22,133 nt of DNA from a virus. Positions 7,700 to 15,280 of the stretch are shown here, one piece after another. The notes beneath the pieces are model-generated. The model was not told where the DNA came from. It saw only the letters and a program-made list of their open reading frames with translations, and ran no database searches. Position numbers and translations under genes: made by a program. The stretch covers positions 1-22,133 of IMG/VR virus record IMGVR_UViG_3300046525_000001; one strand, given 5' to 3'. Every line of letters begins with the position of its first letter. The stretch's first letter is position 1.

Positions 7700-10600
7700 T
7701 TACCAGCCCACCATCCTTGCTCGGTTGGCTGCCGTGAACAGATCCTCCTCCGAGGAGAGGGATGATCCCGGAGCCGCGTAGTAGTTGAGAACCTTGGTTG
7801 CACCGCCTTCCGAGGAGGAGGCGTCGATCGCGCCAGACACGGTGTGTGCGACGCTTCGAGCGGACGGGCTCAGAGCCATGCCGCTGGGGTCGACGTCCAG
7901 GCCGAGGCCGGACTTCATCGAACTGAGGACGTCCTTGCGGGAGCCTTCGAGTCCGAGCGCGAAGCCCTTGCCGACGTAGCTACCGAGAGCCTTGAAGACT
8001 CGCGAGGGGGAGTGGATACCCAGCGCCTTCTTGATCGCGTCCGTCATGGACTTGGCGATCTTCAGCATCTGGTTCTCGATCTTGTCGGCTTGCGCCTCCA
8101 GACCCTTGACCAGTCCCTCGGCCATGTGGATGCCGTTGTCGAACATCACCTTCGAGGCGACGGACCCGACGTCCTTGGCCGCTGCGGCAAGGTCCTTCTC
8201 CAGCTTGTTGACCTGGTCGATGCCAGCCTGACCAGCGCCGAGCAGCGCCTCAGCCGCAGCCATGCCCGCTTCCGGGCCAGCCTGGGCGAGCTGGTCGAAG
8301 ACCTCCTGGTTGAGGCCCAGCTTCTTCAGCCTGCCGAGTACGTCGGCGAAGTGACGAGCCTGATCCCGAGCCTGCGTGAGCTGCTCGATGATCCCGGAGA
8401 AGCCGCCCTCCATCTGGGTGACGTTGGCCGCGTTCACGATCTTGTCCATGAGGGACGCCGCGTAGTTGGCCTTGTCCGCCTTCAGCTTGGCGAGGTTGTC
8501 CTTGGCCGTCTTCAGCTTCGCAGCGATGCCATCCCACGCGCCGAGGAGCTTCGTGAGCACCTTCTGGTCGGCGACGACCGTGGCCCGCAGGCTCTTGCTC
8601 GCCGTCTTCGGGATGTCCGCAGTGAGCTCGCCGAGGGTCTTCTTGACCTTGTCGAACTGAGACTCCAGGCCCTTGATGAGACCACCGATGATGGCCTGAC
8701 CAGCGCCGTACAGGAGCTTCTTGTCCTTGGGCAGCGGACCCTTCCAGTCGGGGATCATGTCGGTGAGCTTCGAGAGCCCGGACTTGACCTTGCCGATCAT
8801 GGAGTTGATGCCGTCGATCAGGCCCTGGATCAGAGCCTTACCGGCACCGAGCAGCGTCGAGCCGAGCGAACCCAGTGCAGACCGAGCCTGACCAGGGAGT
8901 CCCCGGACCAGCGTGATGCAGCGCGAGATGCCGTCAGAGACAGCGGTTCGCAGCGTCGACCACGCAGAGGTGAAGATGCCCCGGACGGTCGCCCAGCCGG
9001 ACGAGAACAGACCGCGCAGGCCGGACATCAGCGAGGAGCCGATGCCGCGAAGCGTTCCGCCGAAGCCGGAGAACGCGCCCTTGATCATGTCCCAGATCAC
9101 GACACCCGCCATGCGGATGCCGCCCCACGCTGCGGTCCACAGCGCCTTCAGCGCAGTCAGCGCCGCACCGAACGCTCGGAGGATTCCGATGTTCAGGAAC
9201 GTCTTGATCGCGCCGATGATGACGTCCCAGATGCCCTTCAGGAAGGACCAGATGCCGGACCAGAACTGGTTCCAGCCGTCACCCAGGGTCGACCAGTTGC
9301 CGGTGAAGATGCCGACGATGATTCCCCAGGCCATCTTCAGGATTCCGACGATGATGTCCCAGACGCCTCGGAAGACCTCGACCAGTCCTTCGAGGACCAG
9401 GGCCACACCGTTGATCGCACCGACCAGGGCGTCAGCCAGGAGGCCGACGATGAAGCCGATGACCGGAGCCAGGATTGGCATCAGGAAGTTGACGATCGCG
9501 AGCAGTGCCTGGAGGAAGGGCTGAAGCGCCTCGGTCAGTCGAGTGAACGCCTCCTGGAGCGGAGGCAGGCAGGTCTGAACGATCTCCTGAACGATCGGGA
9601 TCAGCGGGGTGAGTACCGCCGAGATGATCTGGAGCGCGATGGAGATGAGCGGAGTCAGCGCCGCGACGATCGCCCCGAGGAACGAGCCGATGAGCGGCAG
9701 GATCGGAGCGAGTCCCGTCAGGAGCTGCTGCACCAGAGGTGCGACCGCTGCCAGGATCGTGCCGAACAGCGCAGCCAGCGGAGGCAGGAGCGCGCTGATC
9801 ATGGAGAGTGCCGAGGTGAGCATCGTGCCGATGACCGGGACGAGCTGCATGAAGACCGGGACGAGCTGCTGGACCGCACTGAGCAGAGCGCCCGAGAGCA
9901 GGGTGACCAGCGGCTGGATCAGCGGCACCAGGGTGGTGAACGCCTGAGCCAGGGGAGTCAGGACCGCAGCGATCAGCGGGCCGAACGCCGAGAGCATCGT
10001 GCCAGCGAGCTGAAGCAGTGCGCCGATCGCCTGACCGAGGGGGGCCATCGCGGGAGCGAGAGCCTTGACCGCGACCAGGATGCCATCGAAGACGGCCTTG
10101 ATGCCTTCGGACACAGCGGGCTGCGCCAGAGCCGAAGCCACTGCACCCAGCGCCGTACCGATGATCGCGCCGACCTGCGGGAGAACGGTGGTCAGGAGCT
10201 GACCGAGGGCCGTGAACAGCTTCTCGACTGCCGGACCAGACGTGGTGGCGATCGTGTTCATGGCGGTGTGTGCCGCCTTGAAGACGTCGACCAGTCCCTT
10301 CTGGAAGCCGTCGCTGTCGACCACCTTGTGGATGCGCTCCAGCGTGTCGCCCATCATCGCGAGGGACGAGCCGCCAGCCTCGTTGGCTGCGCGAGCCAGG
10401 CCCGCGAGGATGCCGCCAGCCTGAGCCAGGACGTTGCCGAGCTCCTTGATCTGGGTGATCGCGAGGTCGATCCAACCGGTGAGGTTGCCGTTGTCCTTGT
10501 TCTTCGTGAGCCAGTCAGAGAACTGGACGTTGATCTTCTCGAAGAACCCAGCGAGGCGGGGCAGGTAGCCAGCGCCGACCTCGCCGAGGATGGCGATCGA

Positions 10601-12082
10601 GTTGGCCATGTCGTCCGTACCGCCAGTGGCGATCTTGATGGACGAGTTGAAGTCCTCGAACATGCCGCCGAGGACCGGCCCCAGCTTGCCGTTGAGTGCC
10701 GTGGCGAACTTGCCGAAGAAGGTGCCGAGGAGAGTTGAGCTCGCCTGGATGTTCGTGCTGAACTTGGGGAGCAGGTTGTCGATCAGGTCCTGGAACGGGG
10801 CCTTGGCCTGCGCCCAGAAGTTCGCCGAGATGCCGTCCTGCATCTTCGCGAGCTGACCCTTGACCTGCGGGAAGATCTTGTTGAAGTCCTTGAAGGCTGC
10901 GACGGACGCGCCAATGCCGACCGCCAGGCCACCGAAGATGCCAGGCAGCGCGAGGGCTGCTGGACCGATCTGCGCGAGGGACTGCGACAAGGCGAACAGG
11001 TTGCTCGCAGCCGACAGTCCGAAGCCCGCCAGGCCAGCCATCGCCGTAGCCAGGGAGCCGATGATCGGGATGTTCTTGTCGAGGTTCTTCAGGGTGTTGC
11101 CCAGGTTCTCGAACACCTCGCCGAGGACTCGGGCACCCGACAGGGCGGCGATGGCAGCGGTCGCAGATGCAGCCGCAGACATGCTGACCTTCGGGATCAG
11201 GTTGATGATCCGGTCGCGGGAGAGGATCGCGAGCTGAGCGACGGCCAGGTACTTGCCGCCCTTGCTGACCTCGACCTGGATCTCGGACTTGATCTTGTCG
11301 ACCTTGTCCTTCAGGTCGTCAATCTGGTGCTCGACCTCGCGCTTGTCGCGCATGCTCATCTCGGGCGTGATGGTCGCCTTCAGATCGGAGATCTTGATCA
11401 TCGCGGTCTCGATCTCGCGCTTAGCCTTGGCCAGTGCAGCGGGCTCGATGTCCGGCTTGATCTTCAGGTCGCCGAGCTGGTCGCGGATCTTGCTCTGGAG
11501 CTTGGCGAAGTCGGCGTTGTCGAACGCCAGCTTGATGTCCTGCTCGCGCTGCATCACGTCCGCGAGGCTCTGCCGCGCAGCGTTGAGCGAGTCACGGTCG
11601 AGGTTGACCTTCAGGTCGATCTCGTCCATGTCGGAGATCTGCGCGTCGATCGCGGCGATGGCCTTCTGCACCGACGACATCGAGCCACGGTCCACCTTCA
11701 GGTCGAGGGTGGAGACCTTGTCGAGCTGTTCGCCGAGCAGGTCCATCGCAGCGTTGAGGTCGCTGCGGTTGACGCCGACCGAGATCTCAGTCTCGTCCAG
11801 TCGCTTCAACTGAGCCTGAACCTGCTTGATCGCCCGCTGGAGCGAGCTCTGATCCTCCAGGTCCACGCGGACCGTGATGTCCTTCAGTGCCGCCTCGGCC
11901 TTGCGCCGGGCAGCCTTGGCCTCATTGACCAGCTCGGAGGTGTCCGCCCCGATCTTGGCCTCGATGCGAAGCTGCTTCTCGATCTTCTCCAGATCCCGCT
12001 TCGCAGCTTCCTTGAAGTCTGAGGTGTCAGGGAGCACCTTGATCGAGACGCGCCCGATCTCCTGTCCTCCGGGACTGGCCAT
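7700..12082 (-). CDS. Tape measure protein
   Basis: 1460 residues, the largest gene here. It sets tail length and sits inside the tail tube until DNA ejection. Residues about 10-245 are tandem 23-31-residue repeats, each a short beta-like strand (I.V.V or DLKV) followed by an amphipathic helix. Residues 300-400 hold hydrophobic helices; about 690-930 a long run of Leu/Ile/Pro-rich repeats; then Trp-containing repeats (WDIIVGILKMAWGI). The C terminus has two related GLIxG...GLE segments and the motif LGIHSPSRVF common near tape-measure C termini. No lysozyme or M23 peptidase motif is seen. ATG start, GGAGGT eight bases upstream, overlapping the end of the T chaperone frame. By the usual 1.5 angstrom per residue the tail would be roughly 200 nm (inference). 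Confidence 0.97.
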   Translation of the reverse strand: MASPGGQEIGRVSIKVLPDTSDFKEAAKRDLEKIEKQLRIEAKIGADTSELVNEAKAARRKAEAALKDITVRVDLEDQSSLQRAIKQVQAQLKRLDETEISVGVNRSDLNAAMDLLGEQLDKVSTLDLKVDRGSMSSVQKAIAAIDAQISDMDEIDLKVNLDRDSLNAARQSLADVMQREQDIKLAFDNADFAKLQSKIRDQLGDLKIKPDIEPAALAKAKREIETAMIKISDLKATITPEMSMRDKREVEHQIDDLKDKVDKIKSEIQVEVSKGGKYLAVAQLAILSRDRIINLIPKVSMSAAASATAAIAALSGARVLGEVFENLGNTLKNLDKNIPIIGSLATAMAGLAGFGLSAASNLFALSQSLAQIGPAALALPGIFGGLAVGIGASVAAFKDFNKIFPQVKGQLAKMQDGISANFWAQAKAPFQDLIDNLLPKFSTNIQASSTLLGTFFGKFATALNGKLGPVLGGMFEDFNSSIKIATGGTDDMANSIAILGEVGAGYLPRLAGFFEKINVQFSDWLTKNKDNGNLTGWIDLAITQIKELGNVLAQAGGILAGLARAANEAGGSSLAMMGDTLERIHKVVDSDGFQKGLVDVFKAAHTAMNTIATTSGPAVEKLFTALGQLLTTVLPQVGAIIGTALGAVASALAQPAVSEGIKAVFDGILVAVKALAPAMAPLGQAIGALLQLAGTMLSAFGPLIAAVLTPLAQAFTTLVPLIQPLVTLLSGALLSAVQQLVPVFMQLVPVIGTMLTSALSMISALLPPLAALFGTILAAVAPLVQQLLTGLAPILPLIGSFLGAIVAALTPLISIALQIISAVLTPLIPIVQEIVQTCLPPLQEAFTRLTEALQPFLQALLAIVNFLMPILAPVIGFIVGLLADALVGAINGVALVLEGLVEVFRGVWDIIVGILKMAWGIIVGIFTGNWSTLGDGWNQFWSGIWSFLKGIWDVIIGAIKTFLNIGILRAFGAALTALKALWTAAWGGIRMAGVVIWDMIKGAFSGFGGTLRGIGSSLMSGLRGLFSSGWATVRGIFTSAWSTLRTAVSDGISRCITLVRGLPGQARSALGSLGSTLLGAGKALIQGLIDGINSMIGKVKSGLSKLTDMIPDWKGPLPKDKKLLYGAGQAIIGGLIKGLESQFDKVKKTLGELTADIPKTASKSLRATVVADQKVLTKLLGAWDGIAAKLKTAKDNLAKLKADKANYAASLMDKIVNAANVTQMEGGFSGIIEQLTQARDQARHFADVLGRLKKLGLNQEVFDQLAQAGPEAGMAAAEALLGAGQAGIDQVNKLEKDLAAAAKDVGSVASKVMFDNGIHMAEGLVKGLEAQADKIENQMLKIAKSMTDAIKKALGIHSPSRVFKALGSYVGKGFALGLEGSRKDVLSSMKSGLGLDVDPSGMALSPSARSVAHTVSGAIDASSSEGGATKVLNYYAAPGSSLSSEEDLFTAANRARMVGW

Positions 12083-12088
12083 GTGGGG

Positions 12089-12804
12089 TTACCTCCGGGG
12101 TGAGAACTTCTTGTAGAGGTCGGCGACCGAGGTGAACTTCTTCTCGGCCTTCGCCTTCTTGGGCTTGGTCTTCGGGCGCGGGTACTCGGGGATCTTGGGT
12201 GCGCCCTTCTTGCCCCACTGCCCCGTCGCTCGGGTGTTCTGGTTGAGCGCGTCGTACAGGTCGGCTGTCATGTGGCGGTCTACGCCCCAGCCGAAGTGCT
12301 CACGTCCGCCCTGCGCGAGGGCCATCGTGAGCGAAGTGTCAGGGAGCCTCTGCACCAACAGGAGTACGAGAGATGGGGAAGGACCCCGACCCGCTACCAC
12401 ATCGGCGAGATTGACGCCGTAGTGAAGTAGCAGGTCGGGGTAGAGCCCTTCGCCGTAGTCGTCTACGAGCCGGGCGAGGCTCAGGCTTCCCCCGCCTGGG
12501 TGCCCTTCCCGTAGTTCTCGAAGATCTGGGCCAGCACAGCGAGGTCCGAGCCGACCAGGGCGAGCAGCTTGTCAGCCGCCTTCTCGCTCTCGGCGACCAG
12601 CTTGATCGCGTCAGCGAGCACCTGCTCCTGGTCGACGTCGTCGCCGTCGAGCTTGCTCTGGATGTTCGTCAGCTCCGCACGCTTCTCCTTCGGGAGGCGA
12701 AGCGGGTTGAGCAGTCGGCAGACGTCGTTGCCGAAGGTGATGTCAGTGGAACCGTACTTGGCCTCAGCGGCAGAACGGATGTCATCGAGAGAGAAGCTGG
12801 ACAT
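12089..12804 (-). CDS. Tail assembly chaperone GT fusion made by -1 ribosomal frameshift
   Basis: Fusion of the G protein (105 codons, 12804-12490) with a second frame of 133 codons (12490-12092, stop at 12091-12089), giving 238 residues. The second frame has no good start of its own and reads on from the G stop as LARLVDDYGEGLYPDLLLHYG, then LVLLLVQRLPDTSLT, GWGVDRHMTADLYDALN and a Lys-rich tail, a pattern typical of T regions of actinophage tail chaperones. As in lambda gpG/gpGT, a small amount of the fusion would bind tape measure and tail-tube subunits during tail assembly and is absent from virions. The slippery site is described separately. Immediately upstream of the tape measure, as expected. 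Confidence 0.85.
12481..12804 (-). CDS. Tail assembly chaperone G
   Basis: 107 residues, MSSFSLDDIRSAAEAKYGSTD..., mostly helical and acidic, ending FENYGKGTQAGEA. Its family role is to coat the tape measure during tail assembly with the GT fusion. The ATG at 12804 has AGGAGG 11 bases upstream. The frame is open to 12912, but the extension runs into the hairpin region and reads as Pro/Ser-rich noise, so the ATG is chosen. Lies 141 bases after the major tail protein stop, behind a strong hairpin, so it may be transcribed less than the tube gene. Confidence 0.88.
   Translation of the reverse strand: MSSFSLDDIRSAAEAKYGSTDITFGNDVCRLLNPLRLPKEKRAELTNIQSKLDGDDVDQEQVLADAIKLVAESEKAADKLLALVGSDLAVLAQIFENYGKGTQAGEA
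12487..12493 (-). promoter_or_regulatory. Programmed -1 frameshift slippery site GGGGGAA
   Basis: The minus-strand heptamer G GGG GAA lies two codons before the G stop. A slip of one base back lets the P-site Gly tRNA re-pair perfectly with GGG; reading resumes as GGA AGC CTG AGC and stays open for 133 codons. This is the only place in the short overlap with a homopolymer of five. Confidence 0.8.
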
Positions 12805-12882
12805 GGGGTTGCGGACCTCCTGTGTTGGATGGACTTGCGGGAAGGGGCGCGGACCTGGTGAAGCAGAACTCCCCGAGGGGAG

Positions 12883-12926
12883 CCCCCGGTGTGCAAGCGG
12901 GTCCGCACTCACTTACACACCGGGGG
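12883..12926 (-). terminator. Strong 15-bp hairpin downstream of the major tail protein gene
   Basis: Minus-strand arms CCCCCGGTGTGTAAG and CTTGCACACCGGGGG pair over 15 positions with one wobble, around a 14-base loop, 19 bases after the tail-protein stop. A second small hairpin (12869-12882, CTCCCCTCGGGGAG) follows directly. No U-tract. Likely a partial terminator or 3' stabiliser that makes the tube protein more abundant than the chaperones. Confidence 0.65.
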
Positions 12927-12945
12927 AGTTGTTGTGATCCTCAGA

Positions 12946-13500
12946 TCACGGAGCCGGGACAGCGCCCAGCGGGGTGACCGAGTAGGTCCAGGTGTTGTTC
13001 CCGGACGCCATCGGCTTGACGCCGAGGGGCAGGCCAGCCAGGGACTCGGTGTCCGCCAGGGCCAGGTCGTCAGCGCGGTAGACCTCGGCCTTCGGGGCGT
13101 AGAAGGCGAAGTGGTTGTCGCCGTCCACGAAGATGGCGAGGAACGCGACCACGGTCGGCTCGGGCTCGGTCGGAACACCGACGCTGCCGTCCGGCAGGAT
13201 CGGGGCGTTCGCGCCGTAGTAGAGCTTCAGGCCAGCCTCATCGAACTGCTGGAGGGTGAAGGTCATCGTCTCGGTGCGCGCGCTGTACTTGGTCCGGAGG
13301 GACTTGTTCTGGAGCGTGCCGATCGTGGTGGCCTCGCCACCCTCGGACGAGATGCTGAAGATGTCCTCCAGCGAGGTGTGGCCAACGGTCGCCCACGGGG
13401 CGTTCGGGGACAGAAGGTCACCGGGAATGTCGGTGTCGACAGGGGCGGTCAGGTAGTTACCACTACCAATGACGAGAGTTGCGTCGTCGTTCAGAGCCAC
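12946..13500 (-). CDS. Major tail tube protein
   Basis: 184 residues: MALNDDATLVIGSGNYLTAPVD..., then a beta-rich body (TKYSARTETMTFTLQQFD, LKLYYGANAP, VVAFLAIFVDGDNHFAFYAPKAEVYRADD) characteristic of the phage tail-tube fold, ending in a Pro/Ala-rich tail. It polymerises as stacked hexamers forming the DNA channel. GTG start with AAGGAG eight bases upstream; 16 bases separate it from the tail-terminator stop. Followed by a strong hairpin, consistent with high expression of an abundant structural protein. No Ig-like extra domain is visible at the C terminus. Position before the chaperones and tape measure is standard. Confidence 0.93.
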   Translation of the reverse strand: MALNDDATLVIGSGNYLTAPVDTDIPGDLLSPNAPWATVGHTSLEDIFSISSEGGEATTIGTLQNKSLRTKYSARTETMTFTLQQFDEAGLKLYYGANAPILPDGSVGVPTEPEPTVVAFLAIFVDGDNHFAFYAPKAEVYRADDLALADTESLAGLPLGVKPMASGNNTWTYSVTPLGAVPAP

Positions 13501-13504
13501 GGAG

Positions 13505-13517
13505 GCGTCTCCTTACT
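13505..13517 (-). repeat. Copy of 13-base leader AGTAAGGAGACGC (ribosome-binding site)
   Basis: Minus-strand AGTAAGGAGACGC lies just upstream of the major tail protein start and is identical to the leader of the connector gene at 15213-15225. It contains the AAGGAG ribosome site. Confidence 0.7.
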
Positions 13518-14020
13518 CAGGGGGTGGGAATGGGGAATGGGCGGGAGCGCGGCTTGCGGATGTCGATCTGGTAGATCGACTCGTAGCGCCACACGCCCGT
13601 AGGCAAGTCGGCGTACTGGACAGGCCCGGAGGACGTTGCCCAGTCAGTGACTCGCCGAGGAGCTGAGGTGAGCTCGACCTTGGTGAAGTGGCCTCGTCCC
13701 GGCACGACCTTCTGGCTGAGCCAGGCATCGCGAAGGACTACGCGCACGGCCTCGGAGAGGATCGCCGCGTCCTCGTCACCGTCCGGGTCTTCGCAGAACG
13801 TATGAACTGCGATCTGCGCCGAGTCGGTGAAGCGTGTGTCGCCGTTCCACAACCCGAAGGTCGGGGTTCGGCGGATCAGTACGAGGGGGAAGGTCTGATG
13901 GGCAGCGATGAGCGACTTGACCTGGATGCCAGGCAAGCCGTCCCGGAGGATCGCGAGGAGCAGATCCTCGACCGGGCTCATCTCCGCCATTCCCTTGATG
14001 TGGTCAGGCAGTCCGGCCAT
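13517..14020 (-). CDS. Tail terminator / tail completion protein
   Basis: 167 residues starting MAGLPDHIKGMAEMSPVEDLLLAILRDGLPGIQV. The pattern of an N-terminal helix followed by strands (FPLVLIRRTPTFG, AQIAVHTFCEDPD) and a helix (AILSEAVRVVLRDAW) is that of tail terminator proteins, which cap the tail tube at the head-proximal end. ATG at 14020 overlaps the previous stop by one base (TGATG). Later in-frame ATGs at codons 11 and 14 are possible alternatives. The gene lies directly before the major tail protein, the usual place. Assignment rests on position and general pattern; sequence conservation in this family is low. Confidence 0.75.
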   Translation of the reverse strand: MAGLPDHIKGMAEMSPVEDLLLAILRDGLPGIQVKSLIAAHQTFPLVLIRRTPTFGLWNGDTRFTDSAQIAVHTFCEDPDGDEDAAILSEAVRVVLRDAWLSQKVVPGRGHFTKVELTSAPRRVTDWATSSGPVQYADLPTGVWRYESIYQIDIRKPRSRPFPIPTP

Positions 14021-14418
14021 CAGTCGAGGTGCACCTTGCCCTTCCGCTTCTTGGGAAGGTTCGACGCGCGGGCCAGGATGTAGAGCCCGTCGCTCGCGCC
14101 CCACTTGATGGTGACCTTGTCGCCGTGCTTGTCCTTGACTTCCTTCTCGCCAGCGGCACGCCCGTACTCGATGGACATCGCGGCCTTCTGGCCACGGTCG
14201 TCGTTGAGCACCACGTACCTGTCGACGTCGCCGCGATCAACCTCGATGAACGAGTGAGCGTCAGGCGAATCGTCGTAGTCCTGGTGCTCCTGAAGGAGCC
14301 CTTCTGCACGGACCGCGATCTCGAAGGTGTAGTTGTCGAGGGCGAACTGAACGCCATCGTTCTTGCCGAGGAACTTCTCCAGCTTCTTGCCGCCGACCTT
14401 GTCGAAGATCTCTGCCAC
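14020..14418 (-). CDS. Neck/head-tail connector-region protein (small)
   Basis: 132 residues: MAEIFDKVGGKKLEKFLGKND..., a mixed alpha/beta protein ending in a strongly basic tail (LPKKRKGKVHLD). It occupies the slot that HK97 gp10-like proteins or related neck proteins fill between stopper and tail terminator in siphoviruses; the family cannot be named with confidence, and a DUF5403-type protein is a possibility. The frame is open to 14514 but the GTG at 14418 is chosen: it follows the upstream stop by one base in the junction TGACGTGGC, with GAGG seven bases upstream, and the upstream extension is out-of-frame noise. Confidence 0.75.
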   Translation of the reverse strand: MAEIFDKVGGKKLEKFLGKNDGVQFALDNYTFEIAVRAEGLLQEHQDYDDSPDAHSFIEVDRGDVDRYVVLNDDRGQKAAMSIEYGRAAGEKEVKDKHGDKVTIKWGASDGLYILARASNLPKKRKGKVHLD

Positions 14419-14419
14419 G

Positions 14420-14755
14420 TCACGTCCTCTCTCGGATGTCGATCGACCAGTGCCGCGACTTCCGGGGTCCGTGGTGGTAGGCAGGCGGGGAGACGATGTC
14501 CCACTGCTTGCCATGGACTTCGACGCGCGACCAGAGATTCACGTCTTCGAGGTCGGCGGCGACGATCATCCGGGTGATGTTGATGAGCTGCTGACCGGGA
14601 ACCTCAGCCTTGGCCGATCGCTGCGGGATGAACGCGGCTCGAACCTCATGGGGACCGTCAGCTGTCGCACGAACGATGTCGTTGCCACGCCGGTCGGTCT
14701 CGACCTTGGTCTTCCAGATGCGCGCCGTCTGGCCGCGCCTACGCTGCATGCTCAC
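14420..14755 (-). CDS. Head-tail stopper protein
   Basis: 111 residues from GTG at 14755 (GTG AGC ATG CAG), overlapping the connector stop (GTGA); ATG at 14749 is an equally possible start. The sequence MQRRRGQTARIWKTKVETDRRG..., then VRAAFIPQRSAKAEVPGQQ, MIVAADLEDVNLWSRVEVHGKQWDIVSPPAYH is a small beta-barrel pattern that fits SPP1 gp16-like/head-tail joining proteins: a basic N terminus, a KAEVPGQQ loop, and a strand pair ending WDIVSPP. Such proteins close the portal-connector channel until tail joining. The frame continues upstream inside the connector gene but reads as noise there. Confidence 0.78.
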   Translation of the reverse strand: MSMQRRRGQTARIWKTKVETDRRGNDIVRATADGPHEVRAAFIPQRSAKAEVPGQQLINITRMIVAADLEDVNLWSRVEVHGKQWDIVSPPAYHHGPRKSRHWSIDIRERT

Positions 14756-15210
14756 CAGGGACTCACCGGGTCGTCGTAGAGCGGGAAGCTCTTGCCGTCG
14801 TAGTCGACCGGGACGCGACCAAGGTCTCCGCGCCGGATCTTGCTGCCGTAGGCGACGATCGGGACCGACACGATGCCGGGCTTGCGACCGCCGAGAGCGG
14901 CGAGGAGCTTGATCTCCTCGTCCGAGAAGTAGACGGTGCCAGCGTTCTCGCCAGCCTTGTCGTTCCAGGCCAGCGTCTCGTCGCCAGCACGGGACTGCGT
15001 GTAGCCGTCCGGGTTCTTCATGTACCGCGAGGTGGCCTTCAGGACCAGGGTCCGAACCAGGCGGGGTGCAGCGTCTTCGGCCCAGTTGCGCCCGTAGTGG
15101 GCAGCGAGGTCCGAAGCGTCTTCCAGGGCACCGCCTGCGATCCGCGCCTCGTCCTCGTCCAGCTCCCAATCGAGGCGAGCCTTCAGGTCCTCCAGGGTGG
15201 CGTAAGCCAT
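14752..15210 (-). CDS. Head-tail connector/adaptor protein (gp6/gp15-like)
   Basis: 152 residues: MAYATLEDLKARLDWELDEDEARIAGGALEDASDLAAHYG..., a helical bundle start typical of head-tail connector adaptors that bind the portal. A helix RTLVLKATSRYMKNPDGYTQ contains the R-x-x-x-x-P-x-G-x-x-x pattern common in this family, and the C-terminal region (DEEIKLLAALGG, KIRRGDLGRVP) is extended. ATG start with AAGGAG six bases upstream within the leader AGTAAGGAGACGC. It follows the capsid gene after a 70-base gap holding a strong hairpin and overlaps the stopper gene. Confident by position and N-terminal pattern. Confidence 0.85.
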   Translation of the reverse strand: MAYATLEDLKARLDWELDEDEARIAGGALEDASDLAAHYGRNWAEDAAPRLVRTLVLKATSRYMKNPDGYTQSRAGDETLAWNDKAGENAGTVYFSDEEIKLLAALGGRKPGIVSVPIVAYGSKIRRGDLGRVPVDYDGKSFPLYDDPVSPW

Positions 15211-15212
15211 CA

Positions 15213-15225
15213 GCGTCTCCTTACT
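15213..15225 (-). repeat. Copy of 13-base leader AGTAAGGAGACGC (ribosome-binding site)
   Basis: Identical on the minus strand to the leader of the major tail protein gene (13505-13517). It provides AAGGAG for the connector start at 15210. Confidence 0.7.
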
Positions 15226-15237
15226 GCGAGGACGAGC

Positions 15238-15269
15238 GAGGGGGCCAGCTCCGTAGAGCCAGCCCCCTC
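15238..15269 (-). terminator. 14-bp hairpin with UACG tetraloop after the major capsid gene
   Basis: Read on the minus strand the 32 bases form a 14-bp stem (two G-U wobbles) with an outer GAGGGGGC/GCCCCCTC block and inner GCTC/GAGC closing a TACG loop. C(UACG)G belongs to the extra-stable UNCG tetraloop class. It begins 11 bases after the capsid stop. No U-tract follows; probably a partial terminator or 3' stabiliser. Confidence 0.75.
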
Positions 15270-15280
15270 ACTCAGCGGGA

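Noticed and set aside
5699-7765. Plus-strand open frame of 688 codons opposite Dit and hub genes
   Set aside because: Antisense of two well-supported genes, with Arg/Asp/Gly-biased composition and no recognisable motif.
7844-10738. Plus-strand open frame of 964 codons opposite the tape measure
   Set aside because: Shadow of the high-GC tape-measure gene: Asp/Arg/Gln-rich, no domains, no ribosome site, and repeats mirror the tape-measure repeats.
12805-12912. Upstream extension of chaperone G
   Set aside because: Runs through the hairpin region and reads as Pro/Ser/Gly-rich noise; ATG at 12804 has AGGAGG.
14419-14514. Upstream extension of the 132-residue neck gene
   Set aside because: Lies in the stopper gene out of frame; composition is Ser/Thr/Arg/Gly noise.
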